From: Deltaproteobacteria bacterium
Lineage (GTDB): Bacteria > Desulfobacterota > GWC2-55-46
Assembly (NCBI GenBank): GCA_030646655.1
Contig: JAUSLB010000042.1
Coordinates: 1 to 6,448 of the forward strand
Direction of reading: 5' to 3'
Length of the DNA stretch: 6,448 bases
The translations under genes and the position numbers were made by a program. The notes under the pieces are model-generated. The model saw nothing but the letters and a program-made list of their open reading frames with translations, searched no databases and was not told where the DNA came from. Shown in pieces: positions 1 to 6,137 of this stretch; within the stretch, counting starts at the first letter, position 1; each line of letters starts with the position of its first letter.

Positions 1-60
1 CGTGACCGAGATCCTCAGGTAGTCGATCTTCCGCTCGTAGGAGTCAACCAGCTTTTCCAT
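1..60 (-). CDS. moaA: GTP 3',8-cyclase MoaA, N-terminal fragment (runs off the left edge)
   Basis: Reading the minus strand from the ATG at 60-58 gives 20 codons, MEKLVDSYERKIDYLRISVT, and the frame is still open at the window edge. This matches the start of MoaA, the radical-SAM enzyme that begins molybdenum cofactor synthesis by converting GTP to 3',8-cyclo-dihydro-GTP. Family members typically begin with a short leader, an R-x-I-x-YLRISVT stretch and then DRCNxRCxYC, the first iron-sulfur cluster motif. That cluster motif would lie just outside the window and is not seen. A plausible ribosome binding site (AAAGG, 6 nt before the ATG) overlaps the stop codon of the preceding PBP1A gene. The gap to that stop is only 10 nt, so the two genes are probably co-transcribed. 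The identification rests on 20 residues, but the motif is distinctive. Confidence 0.82.
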   Translation of the reverse strand, partial: MEKLVDSYERKIDYLRISVT

Positions 61-70
61 ATATGGCCTT

Positions 71-2446
71 TCAGTCCGTCAGCTCGTTTAGGTCCGGCTT
101 TTTCATCCTTATTGGATTTGAATCAGTGTCATCCATGAAGAAATCAGATGATTGCGACTTTCCGGCCGTAGCGCTCGACCTCTCGGCCGGGGCTGTCCCG
201 GTTTTAAAGACCTCGAATACAGGATCTTCGGTGGAAGGGCCCGCAAGAAGCCCTGTCTCAGGGTCTATCTTCGTGAACTCAAGCCCTTCGGGGACAGTGA
301 AGTCCCTTACAGGCGTGTTGGAAAGGGCCCCCTGCATGAACTTAAGCCAAATGGGCAGGGCCGCCCTCGCGCCTGTCTCGCCCTTCCCGAGCGGCCTTTC
401 ATCGTCGTAGCCTACCCATGCGCCTGCGGCAAGGCCCGGCACATAGCCCATGAACCACGCGTCGTTTAAGTTATTCGTCGTTCCTGTCTTTCCCGCGGCA
501 GGCCTGCCCAGAGCCCTTGCCCTCATGCCTGTGCCTGACTCGATCACGCTTTGCAACAGGCTCGTCATTATGTAAGAGGTCTGCGGGCTGATGGCCGGCG
601 TTAAGAAGGGCTGGTTCTCTTCAAGCACCTTGCCGTTCCTCTCAGTTATTTTAGTGATAGAGAAAGGCTCGGGCCTTACTCCCATGTTAGCAAGGGTAGC
701 GAAGGCTGTCGTCATCTCCTGCAAAGTGACTGCCGAGGAGCCGAGGGCCAAGGACAGGTCTCTGGCAAGGGGGGAGGTTATTCCGAGCGACTTCGCGTAG
801 CTTATGGCGCGGTCTATGCCGATATCCTTGAGTATCTTTATCGTTATTATGTTCCTCGACCTCGCGAGGGCTTGTCTTACCGTAGTAGGCCCTAAGAACT
901 GCTCGTCGTAATTCCTCGGCCTCCACTGCTCTTCTTTCATAGCCTCCTCGAATACAAGGGGGGAGTCTATGACGACCGTGGCCGGCGTGTAGTTCTTGTC
1001 GATCGCGGCCGTGTAGATTATGGGCTTGAATGAAGAGCCGGGCTGTCTTAGGGCCTGAACAGCCCTGTTGAACTGGGTTTTCGAGAAATCGTACCCGCCC
1101 GCCATCGCCCTTACAGCGACTGTCTCAGGCTCCATTACTAGTATCGCGGCCTGCGCCTCCGGCTCCTGCTCGAGCTTAAGCGGTATCGGGGCCGGGGGGT
1201 TATCGGACAGCGCCTTTACCTCCACGTCTATGACATCGCCCGGATGGAATATCTTCTTAAAGTCCGCGTATGCGCCTCCGTCAGGGTCTTTCGTGGTGTT
1301 ATAGAGGCGCGCCCACTCAAGATCAGGGGAGTTGATTATCCCCTGCCTGCTCCCTATATCAACGCTCAAGGCTAAAGTCTTGGGGTTTGCGGCCGTGATC
1401 ACGCCCTGATAGACCGCGCCTTCTTTTAAAGGCTCGCTGCCAAGAGCCTTGTCAACCTCAGCCGTGAATGAGCCTATCTCTTCGCCCTTAAGCGTGTTCT
1501 TCGGCCCCCTGTAGCCCCTCCTCTTATCGTATTCCCTCAGCCCATCTTTTAGCGCTGCGTTCGCGGCCTTCTGCATCTCGACGTCAAGGGTAGTATATAC
1601 CTGAAGCCCTCCCTTGTAGAGCTCGTCAGCCCCGTACTTTTCTTCTAAATATATCCTTACCTGCTCCGTGAAATACGGGCCTACCCAGAGGCTGTCGGTC
1701 TTTTTTGGCTTAAGCCTCAGGGCCTTGTTCATGGCCCTGCCTGCATCCTGGGGGGTTATGAAGCCCTCTTCCACCATCCTGCCGAGGATAAACGCCTGCC
1801 TCTTTTTGGCGAGCTCTAAATTCGTATGAGGAGAATATTTGCTCGGCGCCTTAGGCAGCCCCGCAAGCATGGCTGATTCGGCGAGGTCTATGTCTCCCAC
1901 GTCTTTGCCGAAGTAGGCTTCAGCGGCCGTTTGTACGCCGTATGCCCCGTTGCCGAAGTATATCTGGTTAAGGTAGAGGTTCAGGATCTCGTCCTTATTT
2001 AAGTGCTTCTCAATCCTGTAGGCCATGATAGCCTCGCGCACCTTCCTCGATACCGACCGTTCGGAGGAAAGGAAGCTCTTGGCAAGCTGCTGGGTTATCG
2101 TAGAGCCGCCCTGCACGACCTTGCCCGCTATTATGTTCTTAAAGAGCGCCCTACCGATGCTCGTATAATTTATCCCCTCGTGCTCGAAGAACTTGGTATC
2201 CTCCGCCGCCAGAAATGCCTTTATGAGGTGCGGGGGCATATTACTTAAGGGGACGACGACCCTCTTTTCGATGTAGAATTCCCCGATTATCCGCCCGTCG
2301 TGAGAATAGACGCTTGTGATAAGGCTCGGGCGGTAGTCCTCCAGCGCATCAAGGGAGGGGAGTCCGCGGGTAAAATAGTAATATGAACCAAGGCCTGCCA
2401 GAAATAGGCAGGCCAGAGATACAAGAGAGATCCTAAGTAGACGCAT
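71..2446 (-). CDS. mrcA: Penicillin-binding protein 1A, bifunctional peptidoglycan glycosyltransferase/transpeptidase (class A PBP)
   Basis: This 791-residue inner-membrane enzyme polymerises lipid II into glycan strands and cross-links the peptides on the outer face of the membrane. A short N-terminal cytoplasmic piece and a membrane anchor (about residues 4-25) come first. The GT51 glycosyltransferase domain follows: EDTKFFEHEG at 82-91 with catalytic Glu82, QGGSTITQQLAK at 112-123, the RKVREAIMAYRIE motif with the second key Glu at about 138, and the LNLYLNQIYFGNGAYG region at 155-170. A linker/OB-like region spans about 300-430. The transpeptidase domain carries SxxK at 471-474 (Ser471 nucleophile), SRN at 530-532 and KTGTT at 653-657, so all catalytic motifs are intact. 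The tail after about 750 is Ser/Asp-rich and low in complexity. The ATG at 2446 is the most upstream possible start, because an in-frame TAG lies two codons before it. No good SD is visible. The gene diverges from rel and appears to lead moaA. Stop is TGA. Confidence 0.95.
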   Translation of the reverse strand: MRLLRISLVSLACLFLAGLGSYYYFTRGLPSLDALEDYRPSLITSVYSHDGRIIGEFYIEKRVVVPLSNMPPHLIKAFLAAEDTKFFEHEGINYTSIGRALFKNIIAGKVVQGGSTITQQLAKSFLSSERSVSRKVREAIMAYRIEKHLNKDEILNLYLNQIYFGNGAYGVQTAAEAYFGKDVGDIDLAESAMLAGLPKAPSKYSPHTNLELAKKRQAFILGRMVEEGFITPQDAGRAMNKALRLKPKKTDSLWVGPYFTEQVRIYLEEKYGADELYKGGLQVYTTLDVEMQKAANAALKDGLREYDKRRGYRGPKNTLKGEEIGSFTAEVDKALGSEPLKEGAVYQGVITAANPKTLALSVDIGSRQGIINSPDLEWARLYNTTKDPDGGAYADFKKIFHPGDVIDVEVKALSDNPPAPIPLKLEQEPEAQAAILVMEPETVAVRAMAGGYDFSKTQFNRAVQALRQPGSSFKPIIYTAAIDKNYTPATVVIDSPLVFEEAMKEEQWRPRNYDEQFLGPTTVRQALARSRNIITIKILKDIGIDRAISYAKSLGITSPLARDLSLALGSSAVTLQEMTTAFATLANMGVRPEPFSITKITERNGKVLEENQPFLTPAISPQTSYIMTSLLQSVIESGTGMRARALGRPAAGKTGTTNNLNDAWFMGYVPGLAAGAWVGYDDERPLGKGETGARAALPIWLKFMQGALSNTPVRDFTVPEGLEFTKIDPETGLLAGPSTEDPVFEVFKTGTAPAERSSATAGKSQSSDFFMDDTDSNPIRMKKPDLNELTD

Positions 2447-2454
2447 ATACTAAA

Positions 2455-2483
2455 AATATAACAAAAACACAGGGGTAAAGCAA
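2455..2483 (-). promoter_or_regulatory. Candidate sigma70-type promoter of the PBP1A gene
   Basis: On the minus strand, TTGCTT (2483-2478) and TATATT (2460-2455, 5 of 6 matches to the -10 consensus) are separated by 17 nt. The -10 box ends 8 nt before the ATG at 2446, so transcription would start about at the start codon and give a leaderless or nearly leaderless mRNA. The -35 box is weak (3 of 6), and the region is AT-rich, so a chance match is possible. Confidence 0.4.
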
Positions 2484-2610
2484 GGTAAACACCTTTTAAA
2501 AATATGGTTTTCAGGGGGGGCTTTGGCTATAAACAGGAAGTGTGGCCTTAAGCTGGTTTTTCACCCTGTGGCCGTTTTCCCCCGCTCCAAGCCTTACCGC
2601 TTGTTTCTCA
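2484..2610. other. Central part of the divergent intergenic region; no gene seen
   Basis: This stretch between the two candidate promoters contains no credible ORF or RNA gene. Visible features are a run of seven G (2514-2520), a run of five C (2579-2583) and a weak ACAGG/CCTGT inverted pair (2533-2537 and 2565-2569). None is strong enough to call an operator or a riboswitch. Confidence 0.5.
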
Positions 2611-2639
2611 TTGAAAAATAAAGGGTTTTGCGTTAAATT
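2611..2639 (+). promoter_or_regulatory. Candidate sigma70-type promoter of rel
   Basis: TTGAAA (2611-2616, 5 of 6 to the -35 consensus) and TAAATT (2634-2639, 4 of 6 to the -10 consensus) are separated by 17 nt. The -10 box ends 8 nt before the rel ATG at 2648, the same geometry as the divergent PBP1A promoter candidate. The expected transcription start falls at or within about two bases of the ATG. Only a weak purine stretch (AAGAGA) lies just upstream, too close to act as a normal SD. Confidence 0.45.
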
Positions 2640-2647
2640 AAGAGAAT

Positions 2648-4162
2648 ATGGTCAGATTAGAGGATATACTTGATAAGGTAGCCGCCTATAATCCGTCCGC
2701 AGACCTTGAAATCATTAAAAAGGCCTATGTCTTCTCAGGGGTCGTCCACCAAGGCCAGACGCGGATGTCCGGAGAGCCTTACCTAAACCACCCGCTCGAA
2801 GTAGCCGACATCTTAACAGGTCTAAAGATGGACTCCCAGTCCATAGCCACGGGCCTGCTTCACGACACCGTCGAGGACACCCATACGACCATAGACAAGA
2901 TTGAGGAGGCCTTCGGCCCTGAGATAGCCAACCTCGTAGACGGCCTCACCAAATTGAGCCGCATGACCTTCGAGAAGAAGGCCGATCAGGAGGCCGAGAA
3001 CTTCCGCAAGATGATCCTTGCCATGGGCAGGGACATCCGGGTGATACTCATCAAGCTCGCTGACAGGCTCCATAACATGAGGACGCTGGGCGCGCTCGAC
3101 CCCGTAAAGCAGAAAAATATAGCGAGGGAAACGCTCGATATTTACGCGCCCCTTGCCAACAGGCTCGGCATCGGATGGATGAAGGCGGAGCTTGAGGACC
3201 TCGCCTTCATGTACCTCGACCCTGAGAAATACAAGTGGCTCAAAGAGCGGGTCGCGAAGGTAAGGGACGTCAGGGAGAACTATATCGAGCGGGTAAAAGA
3301 GATAGTCGAGCAGAAGCTCAAGGAGCACGGGGTGGAAGGGGAGGTGACGGGCAGGCCCAAACAGCTCTACAGCATCTATAAGAAAATGGCGGAGCAGGAT
3401 GTCGAGTTCGAGAACATCTACGACATGATGGGCCTGCGCATAATCGTAAAGACGGTCAAGGACTGCTACGAGGTCCTGGGCATTATGCACTCTGTCTGGA
3501 AGCCCGTGCCCGGAAGGTTCAAGGACTACATAGCGATCCCCAAGATGAACCTGTACCAGTCGCTCCATACCACCGTAGTAGGCCCCGAAGGCGTCAGGGT
3601 GGAGGTGCAGATACGCTCGGATGAGATGCACAGGGTCGCCGAGTACGGGATCGCCGCGCACTGGAAGTATAAGGAAGGCAAGCTCTTAGCCAGCAAGGAG
3701 GATAAGTCCTTCGCCTGGCTTAGGCAATTGCTTGAGTGGCAGAGGGACTTGAAGGACTCGGCCGAGTTCATAGAGACGCTTAAGGTGGATCTGTTCCCGG
3801 AGGAGGTCTTTGTCTTTACGCCCAAGGGGGCCGTAAAGGAGTTCCCGGTAGGGGCGACGCCAGTTGACTTCGCCTTCGCCATACATACTGATATAGGCAA
3901 CAGGTGCTCCGGCGCTCGCGTGAACGGCAGGATGGTGCCCCTTAGATACAAATTGAGGAACGGGGATGTGGTGGAGATTATAACATCCCAATCGCACCAC
4001 CCCAGCAAGGACTGGCTTAAGTTCGTAGTAAGCTCGAAGGCAAAGGCACGGATAAGGCAATGGATAAAGACCGAGGAGAGGGAAAAATCCATCGACCTCG
4101 GCAAAGAGATATGCGACAAGGAGTTCTCAAGGCACGGGCTTGAGTACGGGAAGCTCCTGTAG
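2648..4162 (+). CDS. rel: Bifunctional (p)ppGpp synthetase/hydrolase (Rel/SpoT family), N-terminal catalytic part up to an in-frame amber stop
   Basis: This enzyme makes and degrades the stringent-response alarmone (p)ppGpp in the cytoplasm. The 504 residues before the TAG contain the HD hydrolase domain (HPLEVA at 48-53, HDTVED at 72-77), so hydrolase residues look intact. The synthetase domain follows: GRPKQLYSIYKKM at 235-247, the acidic DMMGLRIIV at 259-267, GRFKDYIAIPKMNLYQSLHT at 289-308 and VEVQIRSDEMH at 318-328. RFKD at 290-293 is the RxKD charge motif of bifunctional Rel/SpoT enzymes, not the ExDD of synthetase-only RelA. A TGS domain spans about 381-446 and is followed by the beginning of the C-terminal helical region. 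The start MVRLEDILDKVAAYNPSADL is the usual family N terminus, so the ATG at 2648 is sound even without an SD. Family members are about 700-750 residues; this one stops at 504 but continues in the same frame (see the TAG entry and the next CDS). Confidence 0.93.
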   Translation: MVRLEDILDKVAAYNPSADLEIIKKAYVFSGVVHQGQTRMSGEPYLNHPLEVADILTGLKMDSQSIATGLLHDTVEDTHTTIDKIEEAFGPEIANLVDGLTKLSRMTFEKKADQEAENFRKMILAMGRDIRVILIKLADRLHNMRTLGALDPVKQKNIARETLDIYAPLANRLGIGWMKAELEDLAFMYLDPEKYKWLKERVAKVRDVRENYIERVKEIVEQKLKEHGVEGEVTGRPKQLYSIYKKMAEQDVEFENIYDMMGLRIIVKTVKDCYEVLGIMHSVWKPVPGRFKDYIAIPKMNLYQSLHTTVVGPEGVRVEVQIRSDEMHRVAEYGIAAHWKYKEGKLLASKEDKSFAWLRQLLEWQRDLKDSAEFIETLKVDLFPEEVFVFTPKGAVKEFPVGATPVDFAFAIHTDIGNRCSGARVNGRMVPLRYKLRNGDVVEIITSQSHHPSKDWLKFVVSSKAKARIRQWIKTEEREKSIDLGKEICDKEFSRHGLEYGKLL

Positions 4163-4173
4163 GCCGGAGAGCT
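4152..4173 (+). repeat. Small hairpin with the amber codon in its loop
   Basis: AGCTC (4152-4156) is complementary to GAGCT (4169-4173). One more C-G pair is possible (4157 with 4167) if A4168 is bulged. The TAG at 4160-4162 lies in the loop. The stem is short and could be chance in a GC-rich coding region. Confidence 0.3.
4160..4162 (+). other. rel: In-frame amber codon (TAG) interrupting rel at codon 505
   Basis: The frame beginning at 2648 reads ...GLEYGKLL-TAG-AGELERIAKVFG... and stays open to the TGA at 4826-4828. The combined frame 2648-4828 has 727 codons including the final stop, so a read-through product would be 726 residues, a normal length for the family. No base is gained or lost across the site. 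As I remember relatives, this position follows a KLL-like segment and is commonly lysine (LLKSGEL-like), so one A-to-T change (AAG to TAG) would explain it; CAG to TAG is also possible. None of the other complete genes here ends in TAG (PBP1A TGA, ridA TAA, rpmB TAA, YdcF-like TAA), but the number is too small to mean anything. Point mutation, sequence error and amber decoding all remain open. Confidence 0.9.
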
Positions 4174-4828
4174 CGAAAGGATTGCCAAGGTATTCGGAGT
4201 CCAGGGGCTCGATAGCCTCCTTGCGAGCGTCGGATACGGGAAGATCTCGATACATCAGGTCTTGGGAAAGCTCCTCCCGCCGGAGAGGCTCGAGCAGAAG
4301 CAGAAGTTCTCGTTCATGCGGGTGCTCGATAAGTTCAAATCCGCCAAGGAGACCAAGAACGCGGTCATTGTGCGGGGGGTAGAGGACGTGATGGTAAGGT
4401 TCGCGCGGTGCTGTAACCCTCTGCCGGGCGACGAGATAGCGGGCTTTATAACCCACGGGCAGGGCGTCGCCGTACACGCGGCGGGTTGCTCTAACCTTCT
4501 GAATGTCGACGCCGACAGGAGGATAGAGGTGGCGTGGGACAAGAAGGCCAAGTCCACGAGGCCTGCCCGGATCGAGGTCGTATGCAGGAACGAGAAGGGG
4601 ATGCTCGCTGAGATGACGAACGCCATAAAGGCGGCTGACGCGAACATCTCGAGCGCGGAGATAAAGACGAATCAGGAGAACAAGGCCATCTGCACCTTCG
4701 AGGTCGAGGTAAACGACCTCGCGCACCTTAAATCCATTATCTCCGCTTTGCAGAGGATAAAGAAGGTGATAAAAGTGGAGAGGCTCAGGCGCTTTACTAA
4801 AGAGGGCGAGCAGGAGAGCGCTACCTGA
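4163..4828 (+). CDS. rel: C-terminal regulatory part of Rel/SpoT, in frame after the amber codon
   Basis: The 221 codons after the TAG encode the rest of a normal Rel protein. The remainder of the helical domain comes first (AGELERIAKVFG, then LLASVGYGKISIHQVLGKLL). Next is the conserved cysteine/zinc-finger-like region with RCCNPLPGDEIAGF (the Cys pair is at 4409-4414) and a third Cys in VHAAGC. A C-terminal ACT domain begins near RIEVVCRNEKGMLAEM. These domains bind the ribosome and branched-chain amino acids in relatives and regulate the catalytic half. The segment has no ATG or GTG close to the TAG. The first alternative start in frame is TTG at 4262 and the first ATG is at 4318, neither with a convincing SD, so independent translation looks inefficient. 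The part is free of frameshifts and retains its conserved residues, as expected if it is still translated by read-through or if the stop is recent or erroneous. Stop is TGA, 20 nt before ridA. Confidence 0.85.
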   Translation, partial: AGELERIAKVFGVQGLDSLLASVGYGKISIHQVLGKLLPPERLEQKQKFSFMRVLDKFKSAKETKNAVIVRGVEDVMVRFARCCNPLPGDEIAGFITHGQGVAVHAAGCSNLLNVDADRRIEVAWDKKAKSTRPARIEVVCRNEKGMLAEMTNAIKAADANISSAEIKTNQENKAICTFEVEVNDLAHLKSIISALQRIKKVIKVERLRRFTKEGEQESAT

Positions 4829-4848
4829 AATCAATAAGGGGGAGGGCC

Positions 4849-5238
4849 ATGATAAAAGAGGAGATAAAGACCGACAAGGCCCCGCTGGCCATAGGCCCGT
4901 ACTCGCAGGGCGTAAGGATCGGAAGGTTCCTCTTCCTCTCAGGCCAGATACCGGTAGAGCCGGCCTCAGGCATGGTCGTAGAAGGCGGCATAACGGCGCA
5001 GACAAGGCAGGTCTTAAAGAACCTTCAGTCAGTATTGAACGAGGCGGGATTCCGCCTTAAGGACGTCGTAAAGACGACGGTGTTCCTTAAAGACCTCTCC
5101 TGTTTCGCGGATATGAACGGGGTTTACGGGGAGTTCTTCTCAGCCCCTTTTCCTGCGAGGGCTACCGTTGAGGTGAGCGCGCTGCCTAAAGGGGTCGAAG
5201 TGGAGATTGACGCTATAGCGGTTGTGGGGGATGAGTAA
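4849..5238 (+). CDS. ridA: RidA family reactive enamine/imine deaminase
   Basis: This 129-residue protein covers the whole RidA (YjgF/YER057c/UK114) domain, usual length about 125-130. RidA is a trimeric cytoplasmic enzyme that hydrolyses reactive enamine/imine intermediates such as 2-aminoacrylate released by PLP-dependent dehydratases. Supporting features are IGPYSQGV at 15-22 near the start, FLSGQIPV at 29-36, the PFPARATVEVSALPKG signature at 100-115 with the catalytic Arg (Arg104) and the Glu at 119 in VEVEIDAIA. All expected active-site residues are present, which favours a true RidA over an inactive homologue. The ATG at 4849 is preceded by a strong purine-rich SD (GGGGGAGGG, 4838-4846). 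The gene follows rel by 20 nt on the same strand and is probably co-transcribed, so it depends on the rel promoter. Rel next to RidA is an arrangement I recall from several Desulfobacterota genomes. Confidence 0.94.
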   Translation: MIKEEIKTDKAPLAIGPYSQGVRIGRFLFLSGQIPVEPASGMVVEGGITAQTRQVLKNLQSVLNEAGFRLKDVVKTTVFLKDLSCFADMNGVYGEFFSAPFPARATVEVSALPKGVEVEIDAIAVVGDE

Positions 5239-5244
5239 GGCTGC

Positions 5245-5270
5245 GACTGCCGGCGCTGCGGCCGGCAGTC
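5245..5270. terminator. Perfect hairpin between convergent ridA and rpmB, likely shared terminator
   Basis: GACTGCCGGC (5245-5254) and GCCGGCAGTC (5261-5270) form a perfect 10-bp stem with a 6-nt loop. The stem starts 7 nt after the ridA stop and ends 2 nt before the rpmB stop. It therefore serves both converging transcripts. The following T tracts are short on both strands (TTT on the plus side, TT on the minus side), so it is not a textbook intrinsic terminator and may act as a pause or 3'-end protecting structure. Confidence 0.7.
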
Positions 5271-5272
5271 CT

Positions 5273-5464
5273 TTAAGCCGCCTTTGTGACAGTGCCGGAG
5301 CGCAGGCACCTGCTGCAGACCCTTATCTTCTTTACCCTGCCGTTCCGAACGGCCTTCACGGACTGGAGGTTCGGGTTCCATCTCCTTCTTGTCTTATTAT
5401 TGGCATGGCTTACATTATTCCCGTAAACCGGGCCCTTTCCGCATATTTCACAATTGGCTGCCAT
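5273..5464 (-). CDS. rpmB: 50S ribosomal protein L28 (bL28), zinc-ribbon type
   Basis: This 63-residue protein is the complete bL28 family protein of the large ribosomal subunit. It starts [20 protein letters not shown], a standard L28 N terminus ([25 protein letters not shown]). It is basic and carries two CxxC pairs (Cys5/Cys8 and Cys50/Cys53), so it is the zinc-binding (C+) form. The length is typical for short bL28. The ATG at 5464 has a GGAGG SD (5479-5475) with a 10-nt spacing. The gene stands alone on the minus strand, convergent with ridA and divergent from the YdcF-like gene. In many bacteria rpmB is next to rpmG; here there is no rpmG beside it. Confidence 0.96.
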   Translation of the reverse strand: MAANCEICGKGPVYGNNVSHANNKTRRRWNPNLQSVKAVRNGRVKKIRVCSRCLRSGTVTKAA

Positions 5465-5484
5465 GACGAATAGACCTCCGGAAA

Positions 5485-5513
5485 AATTTAATCTTAAAAA
5501 AATAACACAACAA
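5485..5513 (-). promoter_or_regulatory. Weak candidate promoter of rpmB
   Basis: On the minus strand, TTGTTG (5513-5508), a 17-nt spacer and TAAATT (5490-5485) resemble a sigma70 promoter, with the same -10 hexamer as the rel candidate. The predicted start would fall next to or inside the SD at 5479-5475, which argues against it. A slightly upstream TAAGAT (5496-5491) could be the real -10 box. The region is AT-rich, so confidence is low. Confidence 0.22.
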
Positions 5514-5527
5514 CCCCTTTATTGCAA

Positions 5528-5545
5528 GTCCTTTTTGGAAAGGGC
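5528..5545 (+). promoter_or_regulatory. Ribosome binding site of the YdcF-like gene, inside a hairpin
   Basis: GGAAAGGG (5537-5544) is the only SD-like sequence before the YdcF-like gene and lies 10 nt upstream of the ATG at 5555. It supports that start over the TTG at 5522, which has no SD. GTCCTTT (5528-5534) can pair with AAAGGGC (5539-5545), one pair being G-T, around a TTGG loop, which would bury most of the SD. Confidence 0.45.
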
Positions 5546-5554
5546 ACGCAAAAG

Positions 5555-6127
5555 ATGATGAAGGGCGGGCTTATAGCCGCTTGTGCGGTATTGCTCGCCG
5601 TAATCGTATATCTTTTCCTCGATTTCACCGCGGGGCTTAAATATAAGAATGCCGAGCCTGCCGGGGCCGATGCGATTGTCGTCCTTACGGGCGGGGTGGG
5701 CAGGGTCGAAGAGGGGCTTAGCCTTTTAAGGAAGGGCAAGGCCGGGCTTCTGGTATTAAGCGGGGTGCACGAGGACGCTGACCACGACTCCATCTTCCTT
5801 AACAGCTTGAATAAGGCCGAGAAGCTTAATATTTTGCTTGAGAAGAGGTCGGGCTCAACTTACGAGAACGCGGTAGAGGTAAAAAGGTTCATGGAGGAGA
5901 GGGGGTTTAAATCAATGGTGCTCATTACATCCGTCTACCACATGAAGAGGGCCGAATATATTTTCAGGAAGATCATGCCGCCGGAAATCAGGATAGAGCC
6001 CTACAGGGTCTCCACCCCTAACTTTGACGAGGAGAGGTGGTGGCATGGCAGAAGCCTTGTCCTCCTTATAATAGAGTTCCTTAAATACAATTGGTACGAG
6101 GTCGGGTTCGGGGCAGGGGCGTTTTAA
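5555..6127 (+). CDS. YdcF/ElyC-like DUF218 family membrane-anchored protein
   Basis: This 190-residue protein begins with a hydrophobic membrane segment (about residues 4-22), followed by a short linker and a DUF218 domain. Visible family signatures are ADAIVVLTGGVGRVEEGLSL at 39-58, LLVLSGV at 65-71, STYENAVEVKRFMEERGFKS at 101-120 with the usual ENA, and MVLITSVYHMKRAEYIFRK at 121-139 with the conserved His129 and Arg132. Members of this family include E. coli ElyC/SanA, linked to peptidoglycan and envelope integrity, and YdcF, which has been reported to bind S-adenosylmethionine. The biochemical role is not established in general, so no gene symbol is given. The domain probably lies in the periplasm, an inference from the single N-terminal segment. 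I chose the ATG at 5555 because it has an SD; an ATG directly follows at 5558 and a TTG at 5522 would add 11 residues. The gene diverges from rpmB and no neighbour shares its function. Stop is TAA. Confidence 0.85.
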   Translation: MMKGGLIAACAVLLAVIVYLFLDFTAGLKYKNAEPAGADAIVVLTGGVGRVEEGLSLLRKGKAGLLVLSGVHEDADHDSIFLNSLNKAEKLNILLEKRSGSTYENAVEVKRFMEERGFKSMVLITSVYHMKRAEYIFRKIMPPEIRIEPYRVSTPNFDEERWWHGRSLVLLIIEFLKYNWYEVGFGAGAF

Positions 6128-6137
6128 AAGTAGTGAC

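Noticed and set aside
152..469. Plus-strand frames opposite PBP1A (also at 63-410, 591-800, 1068-1304 and 2003-2248)
   Set aside because: All are antisense to well-conserved PBP1A sequence and lack recognisable protein features.
2514..2583. G7 run and C5 run in the divergent intergenic region as a long stem or G-quadruplex
   Set aside because: There is only one G run on the strand, and the pairing with the C run would need a loop of about 58 nt with no supporting flanking complementarity.
2822..3661. 279-codon open frame on the minus strand opposite rel
   Set aside because: It lies wholly antisense to conserved HD and synthetase domains, shows no recognisable motif, and long antisense frames are expected in GC-rich genes with this codon use.
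3526..4188. 220-codon minus-strand frame opposite the rel synthetase and TGS region
   Set aside because: It is antisense to conserved sequence, Ser-rich and has no domain signature.
4262..4828. Independent gene for a small ACT-domain protein starting at TTG 4262
   Set aside because: The same frame is open and family-like all the way from the TAG at 4160, and the TTG has no proper SD, so this is better seen as the interrupted end of rel.
4127..5005. 292-codon open frame on the minus strand opposite the rel 3' part and ridA
   Set aside because: It spans two well-supported plus-strand genes and their gap; its Arg/Leu/Pro-rich composition is typical of antisense translation.
5522..5554. TTG at 5522 as the start of the YdcF-like protein
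   Set aside because: No SD precedes it, the extra 11 residues add no family similarity, and the ATG at 5555 has an SD at an acceptable distance.
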